From: Rhizobium sp. R634
GTDB lineage: Bacteria; Pseudomonadota; Alphaproteobacteria; Rhizobiales; Rhizobiaceae
NCBI RefSeq assembly: GCF_002211305.1
Contig: NZ_LOKW01000004.1
Span: 124,001 to 188,000, forward strand
Direction: 5' to 3'
Length of the DNA stretch: 64,000 nt
Shown here: positions 50,385 to 58,442 of the stretch, one piece after another
Layout: every line of letters begins with the position of its first letter
Numbering within the stretch: position 1 is the first letter of the stretch
Notes under the pieces: model-generated
Database searches by the model: none
Told to the model about the DNA's origin: nothing
The model's input: the letters and a program-made list of their open reading frames with translations, nothing else
Position numbers and translations under genes: made by a program

Positions 50385-52111
50385 TCGGCTGCCTCCCGGA
50401 TGATGAGATCGGCGTCGATGCGCATGCTGCGATGCATGCGGGCAGCCAGCAGCGGATCGTGAGTCGCAACGATCAAAGTCCGCCCGTGCGCAAGCGAAAG
50501 CAGGCTCTCCGTCACTTCGGCGGCGGTCGCGGCGTCGAGATGCGCGGTCGGTTCGTCGGCCAGGATGATCTTGAGATGCGGATTGCAGGCCGCCCGCGCG
50601 ATCGCAAGCCGCAGCGCCTCGCCGCCGGAAAGTCCGATCCCGGCTTCGCCGAGCGGCTGGCTGCCATAGGCATCGGCCACCTTTCCAAGTCTCGCGGCAT
50701 CAAGCGCATTCGTCACGTCGCCGCGTGCGATGCCGAGCCTACCGAGCGAAATATTGCCGGTGATGGTGCCGGCGAAGATATGCGGTTTCTGGCCGATCCA
50801 GGCCATGCCGCCGCGCAGAGCAGCCGCCGTCTCATCCCCAAGCTCGACACCGCCAATGACGATGCGGCCGCCGGTGCAGGGCGCCAGCCCTGCCATCAAC
50901 GAAAGAACCGTCGACTTGCCGGAACCGCTGGCGCCGAGCAGCGCCAGATGTTCGCCGGCGCCGATATCGAGATTGAAACCGTAGAAGATCAGCGGCGCGT
51001 CGGTGCCATATCGAAAGGCGAGATTTTCAAGCCGGATGGCGGGCGCCTCGTCGCTTGCAGAGGCCTTCGCTTCGCCCGATCCCTGAATGGACAAGCTGCC
51101 GACGGCAAGGGAGTCCAGCGCTTTCAGCGCCGCTTCGCCCGCCGCCCGGTCGTGCCAGACGGTCGAGAGTTCGCGCAGCGGCTCGAAGAAAGCAGGCGCA
51201 AGCAGCAGGATGAACAGGCCCTCTGCCAGATCGAGCCGGCCTGACCAGGTGCCGAAGCGAATCTCGCCGAGCAGACTGAACCCGACATAAACGGCGATCA
51301 TCGCCACACCAAGTGCTGCGAAGAGTTCGAGCACGGCCGAAGAGAGAAAGGCGATCCTGAGCACCGCCATGGTGCGCTTGCGCAGCGACTCTGCTTCATC
51401 CCGCAGCTTGAGCGCAGTTGCATCGACTGCATCGAGCGCCCGGATCGTTGCCAGTCCACGCAGGCGATCGAGCAGAAAGCCATTAAGGCCGCCGGTCGCG
51501 ACAAGCTGTCTATCGCTGGCCGCCTGGGCACGCCAACCGATCAGCGCCATGAAAACAGGGATCAGCGGCGCGGCGAACAACAGAACCAGCGCGGCGATCC
51601 AGGAAACCGGCAGGATGAAGGCCAGGATGACCAGCGGCACGAGGCTCGCCTTCATGCGCGCCGGCTGGAAACGGGCGAGATAGGGAACGATGAGTTCGGC
51701 CTGCTCGCCGATTACGCTTGCGGCTTTGCCGGATGCCGGCCGGCCGCGATCGACCGGCGACGACATGGAAAGGGCCGAGACGGCGATCCGGCGTCTGCGG
51801 CTGAGTTCGGCGCGCGCGGCTTGGAAGGCGAGGCGGCCGCCAGCCGCATCGAGACAGCTTCTAACCAATCCGAGGAGGAGGATGCCGAAAGCCGGCCAGA
51901 GAACGTCATGCAATCCGCCGCCATCGGCGATGCGGCCGACGGAGACGGCCAGCAACCCCGCCTGCGGGATCCAGATGGCGGCGGCCAGCGCCTGCAGCAT
52001 CGCCGCCCTGCGCAGCCGGCCCTTCGCCGCGCTGCCGCCGGGCGAGACGGCATCGTCATCCCGTGGCCGGACTTCCGGTTGGTTTGTCGCGTCGAAGAAA
52101 GCGGTGCCCAT
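50381..52111 (-). CDS. cydD: Thiol ABC exporter subunit CydD
   Basis: A 576-residue half-transporter with an N-terminal membrane domain (DPVDRGRPASGKAASVIGEQAELIVPYLARFQPA-like segment SPVDRGRPASG) and a C-terminal ATPase (GASGSGKSTVLSLMAGL; LSGGEALRLAIARAACNPHLKIILADEPTAHLD). It is the partner of CydC. It begins only 4 bases after the regulator gene stop, so regulator, exporter and oxidase genes form one operon. Confidence 0.92.
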   Translation of the reverse strand: MGTAFFDATNQPEVRPRDDDAVSPGGSAAKGRLRRAAMLQALAAAIWIPQAGLLAVSVGRIADGGGLHDVLWPAFGILLLGLVRSCLDAAGGRLAFQAARAELSRRRRIAVSALSMSSPVDRGRPASGKAASVIGEQAELIVPYLARFQPARMKASLVPLVILAFILPVSWIAALVLLFAAPLIPVFMALIGWRAQAASDRQLVATGGLNGFLLDRLRGLATIRALDAVDATALKLRDEAESLRKRTMAVLRIAFLSSAVLELFAALGVAMIAVYVGFSLLGEIRFGTWSGRLDLAEGLFILLLAPAFFEPLRELSTVWHDRAAGEAALKALDSLAVGSLSIQGSGEAKASASDEAPAIRLENLAFRYGTDAPLIFYGFNLDIGAGEHLALLGASGSGKSTVLSLMAGLAPCTGGRIVIGGVELGDETAAALRGGMAWIGQKPHIFAGTITGNISLGRLGIARGDVTNALDAARLGKVADAYGSQPLGEAGIGLSGGEALRLAIARAACNPHLKIILADEPTAHLDAATAAEVTESLLSLAHGRTLIVATHDPLLAARMHRSMRIDADLIIREAAE

Positions 52112-52115
52112 GGCG

Positions 52116-52694
52116 CTAACTCTTGTTCGCAGGATTCGGCCGGCGGCTGCGGCCGAGCGAGATGACCCGGTCCTTGGCCTCCAGAAGCTTTGTCACTTTC
52201 GCGCCAAGCGAGAGTAGCGTTGCGAGCCTTTCTGTTTCAAGTTGTTTTACATCCTCGTACCAATGCGTCAGCTGTTCGATCAGCGTGTGCATCTCGCCCA
52301 TGCGCTCCTGCGCATAGCGCTCGGCTTCGCTGGCGGGGCGCTGCATCAGGATTTCGCGCAGAACCGACAGTGTCGGATCGACCTCGCGCTTCTTTCGTTC
52401 CTCGGCGAGCGTCCGCAATATCTGCCAGACATCATCCGGCGTGGTGAAGAAATCGCGACGGTCATCCGGCTTGTGCTTGAGCAGGACGAGGTTCCAGGCC
52501 TGCAATTCGCGCAGGCTCATCGACACGTTGGAGCGCGAGATGCCGAGGGAATCGGCGATCTCTTCCGCGCAGAGCGGTGCAGGGGAGACGAACAGCAGCG
52601 CATAGATCTGGCCGACCGTGCGGTTGATCCCCCAGCGGGAACCCATTTCGCCGAAATGAAGAACGAAGGATTGGACAAGAGGCGGAAGGTTCAT
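52116..52694 (-). CDS. GbsR/MarR-type transcriptional regulator of the cyd operon
   Basis: A 192-residue regulator from the ATG at 52694; an ATG two codons earlier is possible. It has a winged helix-turn-helix (PLCAEEIADSLGISRSNVSMSLRELQAWNLVLLKHKPDDRRDFFTTP) and a long helical C-terminus (RMGEMHTLIEQLTHWYEDVKQLETERLATLLSLGAKVTKLLEAKDRV) with coiled-coil character, as in GbsR-type regulators. It opens the cyd operon. A perfect palindrome lies over its own proximal promoter, so autorepression of the operon is likely. The signal it senses is unknown. Confidence 0.85.
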   Translation of the reverse strand: MNLPPLVQSFVLHFGEMGSRWGINRTVGQIYALLFVSPAPLCAEEIADSLGISRSNVSMSLRELQAWNLVLLKHKPDDRRDFFTTPDDVWQILRTLAEERKKREVDPTLSVLREILMQRPASEAERYAQERMGEMHTLIEQLTHWYEDVKQLETERLATLLSLGAKVTKLLEAKDRVISLGRSRRPNPANKS

Positions 52695-52717
52695 GGGCAT
52701 TTCCGTTGCATCTGTGG

Positions 52718-52735
52718 TTTCAGAAATTTCTGAAA
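52718..52735. promoter_or_regulatory. 18-base palindromic operator upstream of the cyd regulator
   Basis: TTTCAGAAATTTCTGAAA is a perfect palindrome 23 bases upstream of the regulator start codon. It covers the start predicted from the proximal -10 at 52738-52743. This is the likely binding site of the GbsR-type regulator. Confidence 0.7.
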
Positions 52736-52737
52736 TG

Positions 52738-52767
52738 ACTATACAGACTTTCGGACCCGGCCGACAA
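52738..52767 (-). promoter_or_regulatory. Proximal promoter of the cyd operon
   Basis: On the minus strand TTGTCG (52762-52767) is followed after 18 bases by TATAGT (52738-52743). The predicted start near 52731 falls inside the palindromic operator. Confidence 0.55.
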
Positions 52768-52824
52768 TCTGCAAGGCGGGCCTGCGTCAATTTGGATGTC
52801 CGTCGGTTCGTTGATCGTGCACCA

Positions 52825-52866
52825 TATATAGCCTGAGCCGGCACCGATGGATTTGACTTAAGTCAA
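52825..52866 (-). promoter_or_regulatory. FixK/FnrN box and distal promoter of the cyd operon
   Basis: TTGACTTAAGTCAA (52853-52866) is a perfect palindrome matching the TTGAY-N4-RTCAA anaerobox. On the minus strand a TATATA -10 element lies at 52825-52830, giving a start near 52818. The box centre is then about 41.5 bases upstream, the classical class II FNR position. It implies activation at low oxygen. Confidence 0.75.
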
Positions 52867-52893
52867 GTCCGCAGCAATTTGCGAGATGACGCA

Positions 52894-52923
52894 AAACGCC
52901 CGGCAATGCTTTACCGGGCGTTT
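52894..52923. terminator. Terminator of the HupE-like gene
   Basis: AAACGCCCGG (52894-52903) pairs perfectly with CCGGGCGTTT (52914-52923) around a 10-base loop. It lies 60 bases past the leftward stop and shields the cyd promoter from read-through. Confidence 0.8.
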
Positions 52924-52983
52924 GGTGACTGCGATATCAGGTGCGGCCGGCCCGCTGCGGGGGCGGCTGGAATGGCGTCAGGC

Positions 52984-53583
52984 TCAGATCAGGCCGGACA
53001 GGATGCCGACGCCGGCAAGGGCAGCAATGCTGCCGGCCGTGCGCGTCACCAGGGCACCTTGGCGTTCGCCGGCGCGCCCGACGGCATAGCCAAGGGCGAG
53101 GCCGGCAGCGTGCAGCAGTGCGGTCGCGGCCATGAAACCCGCGGCATAGGCGGCGCCGGCGGCATTTTCCGGCATCTCGGCGCCATGCGCATGACCGTGG
53201 AAGATGGCGAAGAGACCGATGAGACCAGCCGCTGCGGCGAGCGGCGCCTTGACGTTGAGCGCCACGATGGCGCCGAGGATGACGACCGAAAGCGCAATGC
53301 CGGTCTCAACGAAGGGAATATTGATGCCGGCCACGCCGAGAGCGCCGCCGAGCGCCATCACCAGGACGAAGGTCGTCGGCACCAGCCAGGTGGCGCGACC
53401 ACCAAGCTGAAAGGCAAAAACCCCGACCATCACCATTGCGAGCATATGATCGAGGCCGGACATCGGATGAGCAAAACCATGGCTGAAGCCGGCAGCTTCG
53501 CCGATGGCCGGATGGGCCGAGGCGACGGCCGGAAGCGCTGCGGCAGCCAAAGCAACAAGGACGCTCTTGAGTGCTGATTTCAT
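52984..53583 (-). CDS. HupE/UreJ family protein (nickel/cobalt transport type)
   Basis: A 199-residue protein with a signal peptide (MKSALKSVLVALAAAALPAVASA) and a mature N-terminus starting with histidine (HPAIGE). The family motif HPxxGxDH is present (FAHPMSGLDHMLAMV), followed by about six spans and a His-rich turn (FHGHAHGAE). Family members take up nickel or cobalt for hydrogenase, urease or cobalamin. No such enzyme genes are adjacent, though a B12-dependent mutase is encoded at 32267. The ATG at 53583 follows GAGGGA. Confidence 0.88.
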   Translation of the reverse strand: MKSALKSVLVALAAAALPAVASAHPAIGEAAGFSHGFAHPMSGLDHMLAMVMVGVFAFQLGGRATWLVPTTFVLVMALGGALGVAGINIPFVETGIALSVVILGAIVALNVKAPLAAAAGLIGLFAIFHGHAHGAEMPENAAGAAYAAGFMAATALLHAAGLALGYAVGRAGERQGALVTRTAGSIAALAGVGILSGLI

Positions 53584-53882
53584 TGCTCGATTCCCTCGTG
53601 AAATTGCAAATTCCTGCGGCCGCCGAACATGGGCGTGGTTCACAGTCGCGTGCATCACGCTAGATCAAGGAATTTGCATCGTCAACGAAAAACCTGCCAA
53701 ATGCCAACCAATTCAATTGCTTATCCGATAGGCAAATGCCGCTTTCGGTTGCTTTCGTTTGGCGCCGGACTGTGCAGGACCGGAGCGTTTCGCCGCCAAC
53801 TCGCTCATATTCCGCTTCGCCAACTGGAAAGGGCCTCGCCCAGCAGCTATCAATCGTCGAACTGAGACAGAGGAGGACGCCC

Positions 53883-54914
53883 ATGAGCAATACCGAACGG
53901 CCCCTGGCGATCAGTGCGCCCGAACCGCGCACGCTCGATCTGATCTTCACCGACAAGGCGCGCGCCGAACTGCATGCGAAATACGAAATCGTCGAAGCCG
54001 ACCCGGAAAATATCGCCGGCCTCGGCGACGGGATCCTCGGCAGGGCGCGCTATATCATCGGCCAGCCGCCGCTTTCGGCCGAAACGCTCGCCAGAATGCC
54101 GGCCCTGCGCTCGATCCTCAACGTCGAAAGCAATCTCCTGAACAACATGCCCTATGACGTGCTGTTCCAGCGCGGCGTTCATGTCGTGACGACGGGCCAG
54201 GTCTTCGCCGAGCCGGTCGCCGAAATCGGTCTTGGCTTCGCCCTGGCCTTGGCGCGCGGTATCGTCGATGCGGACGTCGCCTTTCGCGAGGGTAGCGAAC
54301 TCTGGGGCGGAGAGGGCAATGCGAGCGCGCGGCTCGTCGCCGGTTCCGAGATCGGCATAATCGGCTTCGGCGATCTCGGCAGGGCGCTGCGCCGCGTGCT
54401 CTCCGGCTTCAGGGCGCGCATCAGAGTGTTCGATCCCTGGCTGCCGCGATCGATTCTCGAGGAAAACGGCGTCGAGCCGGCAAGCCTCGAGGATGTGCTG
54501 ACGAAGAGCGATTTCGTCTTCGTCGTCGCAGCCGTCACCAGCGAAAACAAGGGATTCCTCGGCGCGGAGGCCTTCGCCAGCATGCGCAAGGGCGCGGCCT
54601 TCATCCTTCTCAGCCGCGCCGATGTCGTCGATTTCGATGCGCTGATGGCCGCCGTCTCGTCGGGCCACATCGTCGCGGCGAGCGACGTCTACCCTGAGGA
54701 GCCGCTGCCGGCCGGCCATCCGGTGCGCAGCCTCAAAGGCTTCATCCGCTCGGCGCACCGCGCCGGCGCGCTCGACAGCGCCTTCAAGAAGATGGGCGAC
54801 ATGGTGCTTGAGGACATGGACCTGATGGATCGCGGCCTGCCGCCGATGCGCTGCAAACGCGCCGAACGCGAGACCGTTTCGCGCATGCGCTCCAAACCGG
54901 TCGCGGTCAACTGA
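53883..54914 (+). CDS. D-isomer-specific 2-hydroxyacid dehydrogenase family protein
   Basis: A 343-residue NAD-dependent dehydrogenase resembling phosphoglycerate dehydrogenase. The nucleotide loop is IGIIGFGDLGRALRRVL. The catalytic Arg/Glu/His set appears in ILLSRADVVDF, ASDVYPEEPLPAGHP and RSAHRAGAL. The usual second-domain GxTxxA variant is replaced by RxAHxAG. The ATG at 53883 follows AGGAGGA. It stands alone, divergent from the HupE-like gene, and ends at a strong hairpin. Substrate unknown. Confidence 0.85.
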   Translation: MSNTERPLAISAPEPRTLDLIFTDKARAELHAKYEIVEADPENIAGLGDGILGRARYIIGQPPLSAETLARMPALRSILNVESNLLNNMPYDVLFQRGVHVVTTGQVFAEPVAEIGLGFALALARGIVDADVAFREGSELWGGEGNASARLVAGSEIGIIGFGDLGRALRRVLSGFRARIRVFDPWLPRSILEENGVEPASLEDVLTKSDFVFVVAAVTSENKGFLGAEAFASMRKGAAFILLSRADVVDFDALMAAVSSGHIVAASDVYPEEPLPAGHPVRSLKGFIRSAHRAGALDSAFKKMGDMVLEDMDLMDRGLPPMRCKRAERETVSRMRSKPVAVN

Positions 54915-54917
54915 AAA

Positions 54918-54948
54918 GCCGCCCAAGCTGACCGGCAGCTTGGGCGGC
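54918..54948. terminator. Strong hairpin after the hydroxyacid dehydrogenase gene
   Basis: GCCGCCCAAGCTG (54918-54930) pairs perfectly with CAGCTTGGGCGGC (54936-54948) around a 5-base loop, between convergent genes. Flanking T-runs are short. Confidence 0.65.
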
Positions 54949-54965
54949 ACAACAGAGGTGTTATT

Positions 54966-55967
54966 TTAAGCGGCGCGCTGGCCGGTGCCCTGGATAGCGG
55001 CGAGCTTCCAGTCCGCGCCGGACTTGCGCACGAAGGTCCAGATTTCAGTGCTTTCGCTCGGACGGCGGTCGTCGCCGGAAACGACACGGCCGCTGTCACG
55101 TTCGACCATGGCATCGATCGAGGAGTAACGCATGGCGAGCGTCGCATATTCCTGGCCATCCTCGCGCCAGGCCTCGGCGATATCGCCCTGCAGCAGCTTG
55201 ACGTCGGAGACGCGGTTGCGCACGCCATTAGTGGCGTTCTCGCCGAGTTCCTCGGCAAGGTAGGACATCGCTTCCGGCGTCGTCAGCCGGCGCAGCGTGC
55301 CGTAGTCTTCGGCGCCGTAGGCGGTCTGTACGTTCGTCAGCAATTCCTCGAACTGGTCGAGATCGGCCTGCGCCAGCCCGATCTCGTCGCTCGGCCGATT
55401 GCCGCGCGGCTGACCGTCAATACCGGCGCCCGAGCCGATCGCCGGGATCTGGAAAGACGAATTGTTCGCCGGCGCCATGTTGAAGGACTGGCCGTAAGAC
55501 CGGCTCTGGCCGCCGGCGCCATAGGAAGGCTGGCGGCGATTGGCGAAGTAACGCATGGCTAGCATGATGGCGCCGCCGATCAGGGCGATCTGCAGCAGCA
55601 TGCCGAGGAAGCCGAAGCCGCCGCCGAAACCGTGGCCAAGCAGCATGCCGAGCAGGCCGCCGGCGATCAGGCCGCCGATCATCGAGCGGCCGAAGCCGTT
55701 GAACAAACCGGGCCGCTGGGCGCCGAGCGGCTGCTGGGCCGTAGCCGGCGCAGTTGTGCGCGGCGTCATCGACCGTTCGATCGGCGCGGCAGTGGTCGGC
55801 GCTGTCTGGGTGACGGGCGGGGCCTGGAAGGTCCGCGTGCCGCGGCTGCCGAAACCGGAGCCGCCGGCACGGCGCGCCTCGGCATCCCCGAGCGAAGCAA
55901 AAACGGTAGCGCTCGTCAGTACGGCAATCGCCGCAAACTTGGCAAAACGCGAAACGGCACCCGGCAT
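54966..55967 (-). CDS. Tim44-like domain membrane protein
   Basis: A 333-residue protein with an N-terminal signal or anchor (FAKFAAIAVLTSATVFASL) and a Pro/Thr/Arg-rich linker. A glycine-rich membrane stretch (GLIAGGLLGMLLGHGFGGGFGFLGMLLQIALIGGAIMLAMRYF) follows. The C-terminal Tim44-like domain (about residues 190-333; LDQFEELLTNVQTAYGAEDYGTLRRLTTPEAMSYLAEEL) is well preserved. In mitochondria the related domain aids protein import; the role in bacteria is unclear. Confidence 0.85.
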   Translation of the reverse strand: MPGAVSRFAKFAAIAVLTSATVFASLGDAEARRAGGSGFGSRGTRTFQAPPVTQTAPTTAAPIERSMTPRTTAPATAQQPLGAQRPGLFNGFGRSMIGGLIAGGLLGMLLGHGFGGGFGFLGMLLQIALIGGAIMLAMRYFANRRQPSYGAGGQSRSYGQSFNMAPANNSSFQIPAIGSGAGIDGQPRGNRPSDEIGLAQADLDQFEELLTNVQTAYGAEDYGTLRRLTTPEAMSYLAEELGENATNGVRNRVSDVKLLQGDIAEAWREDGQEYATLAMRYSSIDAMVERDSGRVVSGDDRRPSESTEIWTFVRKSGADWKLAAIQGTGQRAA

Positions 55968-56048
55968 TCTGATCTCCTGTCATGCTCACCACGGCAATCG
56001 AGAGCTAATATAGGTAGTCTTTCCCGGGTTTGAAGTTCTTTTGCCGCT

Positions 56049-56507
56049 TTACTGGCAGACATCGACCCAGCGCGCGCCGGTCAGCTCCGCCAACCGGCCG
56101 GTGGCGATGCGCACGGCCGAATTGGTCGAGCCGGCCGCAGGCACGACTTCGTCGAAGCGCTTCAACGAGACGTCGCAGTAAATCGGCAGCGGCGAGGGCA
56201 GGCCGAACGGGCAGACGCCGCCGACGGGATGGCTCGTCACCGCCACGACTTCCTCGGCATCGAGCATGCGCCCCTTGGCCCCGAACGTATCCTTGAACTT
56301 GCGATTGTCGAGCCGCGCCGTGCCGCCGGCGACGACCAGCATCGCCTGTTCACCGACGCGCAGGCAGATCGTCTTGGCGATCTGGGCGGGCTCGACGCCG
56401 TGGGCTTCGGCAGCAAGCGCCACCGTCGAGGAACTCTCGGCGGTCTCGATGATTTCGATATCGGGTGCATGGGCGCCGAGAAAGGCGCGAACGGATTCAA
56501 GGCTCAT
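56049..56507 (-). CDS. YbaK/EbsC family aminoacyl-tRNA deacylase
   Basis: A 152-residue single-domain protein. YbaK-type hallmarks are AAEAHGVEPAQIAKTICLRVG, with the catalytic-region lysine at residue 45, VAGGTARLDNRKFKDTFGAK, HPVGGVCPFGL and VPAAGSTNSAVRIAT. Such enzymes hydrolyse mischarged Cys-tRNA(Pro) or Ala-tRNA. Length is normal for stand-alone members. Confidence 0.9.
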   Translation of the reverse strand: MSLESVRAFLGAHAPDIEIIETAESSSTVALAAEAHGVEPAQIAKTICLRVGEQAMLVVAGGTARLDNRKFKDTFGAKGRMLDAEEVVAVTSHPVGGVCPFGLPSPLPIYCDVSLKRFDEVVPAAGSTNSAVRIATGRLAELTGARWVDVCQ

Positions 56508-56692
56508 GGGACAGGATACTTCGAAAAAGAACCGCGTCTAACGCCGCGCGATGATGCGGCCATGGAAAATTCACGCATTGCTACCTAACCGGATATTCCA
56601 GAAACTTCAATCAGGCGGCTGTCCATCGAATGGTTCGCGGACACCGCACACTGGGGCTCTGTGGGCATTACTGCTCCCCCTGCTAATCCCTG

Positions 56693-57556
56693 TCAGCTTG
56701 CCGGACTGCGCGCCGTGACGATCCACGCAGCGCCGTCGATCATCACCGACCGCTCGCCGGGGCGGTCCGCGAAGGCGGCACGAACGGCGGCCGAGGCGCG
56801 GGCGCGGATGTCGTCTGGCTGATCAGCGAGCGCGCGCGACAGCGGGCCGACCTCGAGTGTCATCTCCACCGCGTCGTCGATCGCCGCGTCCCGCGTCCCG
56901 CCCTCGCCGAACGGGATGGAAGCATTGAAGGGCGCGATAGCGATATCGGTGAAGCCAGCCGCCGTTAGGATACGCGCCACCCGTCCCTGGTCGCCGAACG
57001 AGAACGGGCCGGGCGCTTCGGGATTGGGCGGCGCCGTCGGCGGGAGGATGCCCTTGATCGCGCCCATCGGCAAGCGCACCCAATCGTTCTCGGCCATGCC
57101 GCGCCAGCAGACGAAAGCGACCCGCCCGCTTGGCTTGAGCGCACGGCGCATATGAGCGAATGCACCTGTCGGATCATCAAAGAACATCACTCCGAAGCGC
57201 GAGAACAGGATGTCGAACGCGCCCTCGGGCAACTCGGCGCTGCTGGCGTCTGCCACCTGAAACAGGATCGGCGTGTCCTGCGGCGCTAAAGCGCGCGCTC
57301 TGCCGATCAGCGGTTCGGATATGTCCACGCCCAGCACTTGGCCCCCCGCGCCGACGCGGGCGGCCAGATCCAGACTAGACGCCCCCGCGCCGCAGCCGAC
57401 GTCCAGTACGCGTTCGCCCGTAACGGGCGCGGCGGCTTCGATCGCGGCCTGGCCGAAAACCGCCATCATGGCATCGAGCCGGGCCTGGTAAGCGACCCAG
57501 CGCTCCCCGCTTTGGCCATTCCAGTCGGCTACCTGATAAACATTTTTCTCTGCCAT
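56693..57556 (-). CDS. Class I SAM-dependent methyltransferase
   Basis: A 287-residue protein starting MAEKNVYQVADWNGQSGERWVAYQARLDAMMAVFG. Motif I is VLDVGCGAGASSLDLA, with motif II-like LGVDIS and the post-motif ILFSRFGVMFFDDPTGAFAHMRRALKPSGRVAFVCWR. It belongs to the UbiE/Methyltransf_11-type group and probably methylates a small molecule. The ATG at 57556 follows AAGGA. It starts 25 bases after the TetR gene on the same strand, suggesting co-transcription and shared control. Confidence 0.88.
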   Translation of the reverse strand: MAEKNVYQVADWNGQSGERWVAYQARLDAMMAVFGQAAIEAAAPVTGERVLDVGCGAGASSLDLAARVGAGGQVLGVDISEPLIGRARALAPQDTPILFQVADASSAELPEGAFDILFSRFGVMFFDDPTGAFAHMRRALKPSGRVAFVCWRGMAENDWVRLPMGAIKGILPPTAPPNPEAPGPFSFGDQGRVARILTAAGFTDIAIAPFNASIPFGEGGTRDAAIDDAVEMTLEVGPLSRALADQPDDIRARASAAVRAAFADRPGERSVMIDGAAWIVTARSPAS

Positions 57557-57581
57557 GCCATATCCTTGTTCTGATCCGTTC

Positions 57582-58244
57582 TTAACCAGGTGATCCGCCC
57601 GCGTCGTCGCTGCCACCGTGCGCGGCGATGAACATGGCGACGGCCGATCGGCAATAGGATTCGATTTCTGTGTCATCCTCTGCTCGCGCCTCATCGAAGC
57701 GTGCAGTAATGAGGAGATCGGATCCTTTGAAGAGGGCGCCAAACAAGCGGGCGGACTGGAGAGGATCGGGTACGTTCAGAACCGCCTTCGCGTGCAACTG
57801 ACGCAACAGGGCCTCGATCTGGGCGATGACATGGGCGGGGCCGGCTTCGTAATAGAGCTTGCTTAACGACTTTTGATTCGTCTTGTCGGCCATGACCATG
57901 GCTTCGACACTGCGGACGTCCGGGCTCAACAGTGTGCGAAGGAGGGATGATCCCACCGCCATGAGCTGATCTTCGGCCGAACCGTCGATGTCTTCAAAAA
58001 GGGCCTGTGGTGCAAACTGATGGCAGCGGGCGGCGATGGCCGCGCTGAACAGCGCCTCCTTGTTCTCGAAGTGCCGATAGATGCTGAGCTTGGATATCTT
58101 CGCTCGCTGGGTGACCTTGTCCAATGTCGTCGCTTGAAAACCCAACTCCACAAAGAGTTCGTATGCTGCGTCGACTATCGTTTGGCCAAGCGCCTCGTTG
58201 GCTGGCCGGCCGCGCCGGCCTCGACTATTTTCGGTCACGACCAT
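57582..58244 (-). CDS. TetR family transcriptional regulator
   Basis: A 220-residue repressor-type protein with an N-terminal helix-turn-helix (about residues 18-65: LGQTIVDAAYELFVELGFQATTLDKVTQRAKISKLSIYRHFENKEALF) and a C-terminal TetR_C-like domain. It is encoded ahead of the methyltransferase and divergently from the flavoprotein gene at 58443. The gap contains three copies of a GTATCG-type motif over the rightward promoter, so it probably represses both units until a ligand binds. Confidence 0.9.
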   Translation of the reverse strand: MVVTENSRGRRGRPANEALGQTIVDAAYELFVELGFQATTLDKVTQRAKISKLSIYRHFENKEALFSAAIAARCHQFAPQALFEDIDGSAEDQLMAVGSSLLRTLLSPDVRSVEAMVMADKTNQKSLSKLYYEAGPAHVIAQIEALLRQLHAKAVLNVPDPLQSARLFGALFKGSDLLITARFDEARAEDDTEIESYCRSAVAMFIAAHGGSDDAGGSPG

Positions 58245-58252
58245 TAAGATCC

Positions 58253-58282
58253 TTGACAGTATCGTTATTCATGCTTTACGAT
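58253..58282 (+). promoter_or_regulatory. Promoter of the flavoprotein gene
   Basis: TTGACA (58253-58258), a perfect -35 element, is followed after 18 bases by TACGAT (58277-58282). The predicted start near 58289 leaves a leader of about 150 bases before the ATG at 58443. Confidence 0.6.
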
Positions 58283-58296
58283 ACCACACAGTATCG
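58256..58296. promoter_or_regulatory. Three-copy TetR operator array
   Basis: ACAGTATCG occurs twice as a direct repeat (58256-58264 and 58288-58296, 32 bases apart). Between them ACGATAC (58278-58284) is the inverse of GTATCGT (58259-58265). The copies overlap the -35, the -10 and the predicted start of the rightward promoter. Confidence 0.65.
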
Positions 58297-58442
58297 GAAA
58301 TTTGCAAGCCGAAGAACGGATTTTATACTGTCCCCCAGATCGAACTTCTCTAAGCCGCTTGGCCATATCGATGTGTATCGGTGGACGAGACGCGCCAAGG
58401 CTCAACCAATCACACTTCCTCAACAGCACGGAGCTTATCACC

